Positions 59,782-64,000 of a DNA stretch of 64,000 nt are shown piece by piece. Every line of letters starts with the position of its first letter. Positions within the stretch are counted from its first letter, which is position 1. Both the position numbers and the translations under genes were made by a program. The notes under the pieces are model-generated. The model was not told the DNA's origin, ran no database searches, and saw nothing but the letters and a program-made list of their open reading frames with translations. The stretch comes from Sinorhizobium sojae CCBAU 05684 (GTDB lineage: Bacteria > Pseudomonadota > Alphaproteobacteria > Rhizobiales > Rhizobiaceae). The DNA is taken from positions 1,736,001 to 1,800,000 of the forward strand of contig NZ_CP023067.1 of assembly GCF_002288525.1 (NCBI RefSeq), read 5' to 3'.

Positions 59782-62703
59782 ATGGCCCAGGAACCCAAAA
59801 AGTCTCCGAAGAAATCACCGGCTCCGAGCGGTTTCGAAGAAGCCCCACAGGCGCCGCTTTCCGGCACGCCGCTCTCAGGCAACGTCTCCGACTGGGTGAA
59901 GCAGTTGGAGGCGGAGGCGGAAGCGTCCACTTTCGAGAACCGGCGTGAAGTCGCCTCCAGGGCCGGCAAACACCGCAAGAAGGTGGAGATTTCCGCTTCC
60001 AAATCCGCTCGCGGTACCTCGATGGGCGGTTCGACCGATCCGAAGACCCGCGCCGCCGCCGGGCTCAACCCGGTCGCCGGTCTCGATGTCGCGCTGGAGG
60101 ATGCGGACAAGCTCAGTGCAGGCTCCGGCGTCACCGCCACGGTCGAAGCCTTGGCCAGGCTGATCGAGAGCGGCAATCCGCTGTTTAAGGACGGAAAGCT
60201 CTGGACGCCGCACCGCCCGCACCGGCCGGACAAGTCGGAGGGCGGCATTGCCATCCGCATGCAATCGGACTACGAGCCCGCCGGCGACCAGCCGACGGCG
60301 ATCGGCGATCTCGTCGAAGGTCTCTCCTCCGGCGAACGCAACCAGGTGCTTCTGGGCGTTACCGGCTCGGGCAAGACCTTCACCATGGCCAAGGTGATCG
60401 ACGCCACGCAGCGCCCCGCGGTCATCCTCGCGCCGAACAAGACGCTCGCCGCCCAGCTCTATTCCGAGTTCAAGAACTTCTTCCCGGACAACGCGGTCGA
60501 GTATTTCGTCTCCTATTACGATTACTATCAGCCGGAAGCCTACGTCCCGCGCTCCGACACCTATATCGAGAAGGAATCCTCGATCAACGAGCAGATCGAC
60601 CGCATGCGCCACTCGGCGACGCGCTCGCTGCTCGAGCGCGACGACGTCATCATCGTCGCCTCGGTCTCCTGCATCTACGGTATCGGCTCGGTCGAGACCT
60701 ATACGGCGATGACCTTCCAGATGAATGTCGGCGACCGGCTCGACCAGCGGCAATTGCTCGCCGACCTGGTGGCGCAGCAATACAAGCGCCGCGACATGGA
60801 TTTCCAGCGCGGCTCATTCCGCGTGCGCGGCGACACGATCGAGATCTTCCCCGCTCACCTGGAGGATGCCGCCTGGCGCATCTCCATGTTCGGCGACGAG
60901 ATCGACGCGATCACCGAGTTCGACCCGCTGACCGGCCAGAAGACCGGCGACCTGAAATCGGTGAAGATCTACGCCAACTCGCACTATGTGACGCCGCGCC
61001 CGACATTGAACACCGCCATCAAGGCGATCAAGGAGGAATTGGCCTTCCGGCTCGAGGAACTGGAAAGGGCCGGCCGCCTGCTCGAGGCGCAGCGGCTGGA
61101 GCAGCGTACTCGCTATGATCTCGAAATGCTGGAAGCCACCGGCTCCTGCCAGGGCATCGAGAACTATTCGCGCTACCTGACCGGCCGCAAGCCCGGCGAG
61201 CCGCCGCCGACGCTGTTCGAATATATCCCGGACAACGCCATCATCTTCATCGACGAGAGCCACGTCACCATTCCGCAGATCGGCGGCATGTATCGCGGCG
61301 ACTTCCGCCGCAAGGCGACGCTGGCCGAATACGGCTTCCGCCTGCCTTCCTGCATGGACAACAGGCCCTTGCGCTTCGAGGAATGGGACGCGATGCGGCC
61401 GGACACGATCGCCGTCTCGGCTACCCCCGGCGGCTGGGAGCTGGAGCAGTCCGGCGGCGTTTTCGCCGAGCAGGTGATCCGACCGACCGGCCTCATCGAC
61501 CCGCCGGTCGAAGTACGCCCGGCCAAGACTCAGGTCGACGACGTGCTCGGCGAGATCCGCGCCACTGCGGCCGCTGGCTACCGCACGCTCGTCACCGTTC
61601 TGACCAAACGCATGGCCGAGGACCTGACGGAATATCTGCACGAACAGGGCATCCGCGTGCGCTACATGCATTCCGATATCGACACGCTGGAGCGCATCGA
61701 GATCATCCGCGACCTGCGGCTCGGCGCCTTCGACGTGCTGGTCGGCATCAACCTCCTGCGCGAGGGCCTCGACATTCCCGAATGCGGCTTCGTCGCCATC
61801 CTCGACGCCGACAAGGAGGGTTTCCTGCGCTCGGAAACCTCGCTCGTCCAGACGATCGGCCGCGCCGCCCGCAACGTCGACGGCAAGGTCATCCTCTATG
61901 CCGACACGATCACCGGCTCGATGCAACGGGCGATGGAGGAGACCGGCCGGCGCCGCGAGAAGCAGATGGCCTATAATGCCGAGCATGGCATCACGCCGGA
62001 ATCGGTGAAGGCGAAGATCTCCGACATCCTCGATTCGGTCTACGAGCGCGACCACGTCCGCGCCGACATCTCCGGCGTCGCCGGCAAGGGCTTCGCCGCG
62101 GCCGGCCACCTCGTCGGCAACAATCTGCAGGCGCATCTCAATGCGCTCGAAAAACAGATGCGCGACGCCGCCGCCGACCTCGACTTCGAAACCGCCGCCC
62201 GGATCCGCGACGAGATCAAGCGCCTCAAGGCCGCGGAACTCGCCGTGCTGGACGATCCGATGGCGCGCGAAGAGGCAAAGAATCAGGAAGGCGGAAAGCG
62301 GAGCACCAAGGGCGCCACAAGCACACCGGGCAAAGCCCCTCCCGACCCTTCGGGCCACCCTCCCCACACGGGGGAGGGAAAGACCGCGTCCTACTTCGCC
62401 AAACCCTCGCTCGACGACATGGGCCCGGGCACCGACACGGAACGCCCCCTCTTCCGCAAGCCCGACCTCGACGAGATGGGCCGCGATGTCGCGATCCCCG
62501 CCGGCGATGGCCGCTCGCTGTTCCGCAAGAATTCGCTGGACGAGATGACCGTCGGCCGCACCGAGAAGCCGGTCGCCGGCAAGGTCCCGGAAAAGCCGGT
62601 TCTCAACCGTGCCAAGCCGGGCATCGGGTCCTATGAGGACCCGGCGGAGGAGAAGCGGCGCAAGGGGCGGACGAAGGGGAAGACGGGGCGGCCGGGCCGG
62701 TAA
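59782..62703 (+). CDS. uvrB: Excinuclease ABC subunit B, with long N- and C-terminal extensions
   Basis: 973-residue UvrB (E. coli 673). It scans damaged DNA with UvrA and presents it to UvrC. Residues about 1-155 are an alphaproteobacterial low-complexity extension; the core starts at [15 protein letters not shown]-like sequence, with Walker [11 protein letters not shown] (about 190-200), the hairpin [31 protein letters not shown]-box [15 protein letters not shown], helicase motifs [20 protein letters not shown] and QTIGRAARN, and the UvrC-binding UVR motif [24 protein letters not shown]. After it an extension of about 150 residues carries a palindromic element at 62331-62385. Confidence 0.94.
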   Translation: MAQEPKKSPKKSPAPSGFEEAPQAPLSGTPLSGNVSDWVKQLEAEAEASTFENRREVASRAGKHRKKVEISASKSARGTSMGGSTDPKTRAAAGLNPVAGLDVALEDADKLSAGSGVTATVEALARLIESGNPLFKDGKLWTPHRPHRPDKSEGGIAIRMQSDYEPAGDQPTAIGDLVEGLSSGERNQVLLGVTGSGKTFTMAKVIDATQRPAVILAPNKTLAAQLYSEFKNFFPDNAVEYFVSYYDYYQPEAYVPRSDTYIEKESSINEQIDRMRHSATRSLLERDDVIIVASVSCIYGIGSVETYTAMTFQMNVGDRLDQRQLLADLVAQQYKRRDMDFQRGSFRVRGDTIEIFPAHLEDAAWRISMFGDEIDAITEFDPLTGQKTGDLKSVKIYANSHYVTPRPTLNTAIKAIKEELAFRLEELERAGRLLEAQRLEQRTRYDLEMLEATGSCQGIENYSRYLTGRKPGEPPPTLFEYIPDNAIIFIDESHVTIPQIGGMYRGDFRRKATLAEYGFRLPSCMDNRPLRFEEWDAMRPDTIAVSATPGGWELEQSGGVFAEQVIRPTGLIDPPVEVRPAKTQVDDVLGEIRATAAAGYRTLVTVLTKRMAEDLTEYLHEQGIRVRYMHSDIDTLERIEIIRDLRLGAFDVLVGINLLREGLDIPECGFVAILDADKEGFLRSETSLVQTIGRAARNVDGKVILYADTITGSMQRAMEETGRRREKQMAYNAEHGITPESVKAKISDILDSVYERDHVRADISGVAGKGFAAAGHLVGNNLQAHLNALEKQMRDAAADLDFETAARIRDEIKRLKAAELAVLDDPMAREEAKNQEGGKRSTKGATSTPGKAPPDPSGHPPHTGEGKTASYFAKPSLDDMGPGTDTERPLFRKPDLDEMGRDVAIPAGDGRSLFRKNSLDEMTVGRTEKPVAGKVPEKPVLNRAKPGIGSYEDPAEEKRRKGRTKGKTGRPGR
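62331..62385. repeat. Palindromic repeat element inside the uvrB reading frame
   Basis: CCCTCCCC (62358-62365), ACAC, GGGGGAGGG (62370-62378) with flanking CCCCTCCCGACCC resembles the dispersed intergenic palindromes at 11040, 59167 and 62806. Here it is inside the coding sequence and encodes [16 protein letters not shown], about residues 850-868, in the C-terminal extension. The frame is kept across it. Confidence 0.7.
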
Positions 62704-63317
62704 GCGGCAGGCCGCCGATCCTGTTCATCCGAATATCCTGCCTCGGCCAGCGTCGCCCTTCATTCGAGGAAGTCCAAGGAGAGCAGCGAAGGCTTGCCTA
62801 GCCCAATCTCCCCTTTGTGGGGAGACCATCTAGGAGTTACTTCACTTCGCCGACTTCTTGCTCGACGACATCGCTCGGGCACCGAGACCAGTTGCAGGTT
62901 TCAGCTTTAACGCCTTCGAAAACGCATCCTCAAACTCCGCTTTTTCCTTTAGCTCAAGGTATTTCACACGGTTCGACCACCGTCAGAGGGCGGTCGATGT
63001 TCGCCCACGCGGAAGCGGTGGCGTTCCAGTTCCAGGATGTGAGAGCGGTTCCTGACGGATCGTCGGGTGTTTTCAGCGTATCGCCTCGACAGGGTCGAAG
63101 CTGTCTGGCGCGTGCTCGTCGAGAATGAACTCGTTTCGCCGCAACGGCGGCAACTTCTGCTCCTTGCTGGACACGATCGACGCCTATAATTTGCGCGACC
63201 GGCTTCCTGTCCGCCTCGGCGCCGCGCGCATCTCACCATCCTCTCTATTCGCTGCCCCCCAGGGAACATTCCTGCCATTTTGTAATTTAAGCATATACTA
63301 AATTATGGAGAGCAAAA
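62704..63317. other. Degenerate interval between uvrB and the Gly-rich gene
   Basis: 614 bp with no convincing complete gene. An element CCCAATCTCCCCTTTGTGGGGAG at 62803-62824 belongs to the dispersed palindrome family. On the minus strand two short protein-like pieces are visible: 62842-62967 (GTG start, 41 codons, KYLELKEKAEFEDAFSKALKLKP) and 63074-63174 (33 codons, SSKEQKLPPLRRNEFILDEHAPDSFDP). They may be fragments of a decayed gene. Just before 63318 the sequence is AT-rich and probably holds the promoter of the next gene. Confidence 0.45.
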
Positions 63318-63971
63318 ATGAGAGCCCTAGAAACCCTTTTTACGAGCACTGGCCTGGCGCTGATGTCGGCTGGATTTCTTTCAACGGCAGCGATCCCGGC
63401 GAACGCCCAGGCGGTCGAGCGCCCCATTCTGTCAGCGGCGCAGTGCAGCCCCCTGACGGAGGCGAATTATGAGCTTTGCTGCATTGCCCTCAACCGGGTC
63501 GAGATCCTCTCCCCCAGGCAGCTGGCGCAATGTCCGCCTTTGACCACGACCCTCATTCGCAACACGCTGCAATCGACGACCACCGACCGCGGTGCCGATG
63601 ACGACGGCGGCGGAATCGGCAATGGCGACGGCAACGGCAATGGCGGCGGCAACGGTAATGGCGGCGGCAACGGGAACGGAGATGGCGACGGCAACGGCGG
63701 CAATGGCAATGGCGGCAATGGTAACGGAGGTAATGGTAACGGCGGCGATGGTAACGGCGGCAATGGTGACGGCAATGGTGACGGCAATGGCGGCGGTGAC
63801 GGCAACGGCGCTGGCGGCGGCGGCGGCGGTGGCGGTGGCGGCGCCGATGGCGGCGGTGACGGTGGCGACGGTGGCGATGCCGGTGGCGGCGGCGCTAGCG
63901 GCGGCGAAGGCGGTGCCGGCGGCGGCGGCAGCTCGGGCGGTGGCGATGGCGGCGACGGCGGGGACTCGTGA
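63318..63971 (+). CDS. Secreted Gly/Asn/Asp-repeat protein
   Basis: 217-residue secreted protein. A signal peptide (LFTSTGLALMSAGFLSTAAIPANA, cleavage near AQA) is followed by about 65 residues with three cysteines (QCSPLTEANYELCCIALN) and then, from residue 95 to the end, a pure Gly/Asn/Asp/Ala/Ser low-complexity tail with GNGNGG and GDGGDGG repeats. Such tails resemble glycine-rich surface or extracellular matrix proteins and can bind calcium, but no exact RTX nonapeptide is seen. An AGGAGCAAAA-type site precedes the ATG. Function unknown. Confidence 0.75.
   Translation: MRALETLFTSTGLALMSAGFLSTAAIPANAQAVERPILSAAQCSPLTEANYELCCIALNRVEILSPRQLAQCPPLTTTLIRNTLQSTTTDRGADDDGGGIGNGDGNGNGGGNGNGGGNGNGDGDGNGGNGNGGNGNGGNGNGGDGNGGNGDGNGDGNGGGDGNGAGGGGGGGGGGADGGGDGGDGGDAGGGGASGGEGGAGGGGSSGGGDGGDGGDS
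63610..63960. repeat. Tandem GGCAAT/GGCGGT-type codon repeat
   Basis: Low-complexity tract of GGCAACGGC, GGTAATGGC, GGCGATGGC-type units (6-12 bp period), all in frame with the secreted protein at 63318. The composition is strongly biased to G and C. It is a coding microsatellite-like tract prone to length change. Confidence 0.75.
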
Positions 63972-64000
63972 GTAAGCGCACCGGCTCCGGCTCGCTTATG

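Overview
The window is a 64 kb stretch of GC-rich chromosome-like DNA from an alphaproteobacterium, almost certainly a rhizobium of the Sinorhizobium/Ensifer group. The call rests on gene content (a BigR-type sulfur operon, Usg protein, DUF2270, DUF1289, rhizobial chemoreceptors, an extended UvrB, separate MoaA/MobA/MobB and CobT/CobS genes) and on many copies of the mosaic palindromic intergenic repeats typical of rhizobia. No rRNA, tRNA, CRISPR array, transposase or phage gene was recognised.

Layout. 1-7.0 kb: the end of an SDR oxidoreductase, then a minus-strand sugar/polyol ABC transporter operon (binding protein, permease, ATPase, TIM-barrel isomerase, Gfo/Idh/MocA dehydrogenase, truncated RpiR regulator) facing a LacI-type regulator, with candidate operators between them. 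7-11 kb: a PPOX-fold flavoprotein, an alpha/beta hydrolase divergent from a MarR regulator, a DUF971 protein and moaA. 11-16.3 kb: a large chemoreceptor, a DMT exporter, mobA and mobB. 16.3-19.8 kb: a D-alanine catabolic unit (Lrp-type regulator divergent from alanine racemase, D-amino acid dehydrogenase and RidA). 19.8-25.3 kb: an eroding accessory segment with a glyoxalase remnant, a cupin, a frameshifted cytochrome c, a coupled 37-codon ORF, a small secreted protein, a large LuxR-family ATPase regulator, a nonsense-mutated paralogue of the secreted protein and a Crp-like remnant. 25.3-34.8 kb: a GST, a repeat-rich OmpA-family protein, an amino-acid ABC transporter without an ATPase gene, Usg, DUF2270, a TPR methyltransferase and a beta-barrel outer-membrane protein.

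34.9-43.3 kb: three VOC-fold proteins with an AraC regulator, a hydroxyisobutyrate-dehydrogenase-type enzyme coupled to an AlkD-type repair protein, an Lrp regulator, a uracil-DNA glycosylase-like protein overlapping a membrane nuclease, a PleC/DivJ-like histidine kinase, and a DHFR-fold protein behind a long palindrome. 43.7-50.2 kb: diacylglycerol kinase, divergent cobT and cobS, DUF1289, a membrane retropepsin-like protease, a Crp/Fnr regulator and a YadGH-like exporter. 50.3-54.3 kb: a tightly packed sulfur operon (persulfide dioxygenase, BigR, two half YeeE/YedE transporters, TauE/SafE exporter) behind a 33-bp AT-rich palindrome, plus a second TauE/SafE gene. 54.6-64 kb: an extensin-like lipoprotein, a two-Kazal-domain lipoprotein, a Cache chemoreceptor, a YciA-type thioesterase, a DUF486 protein, uvrB with both termini extended and an in-frame palindromic element, a degenerate interval and a Gly/Asn-repeat secreted protein.

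Most of the window is housekeeping or metabolic chromosome. The segments most worth following up are the LuxR-centred 20-25 kb region with its duplicated and decaying partners, the BigR sulfur operon, the repeat element inside uvrB, the expandable coiled coil of the OmpA protein, the 38-bp palindrome before the DHFR-fold gene, and the two-Kazal lipoprotein.
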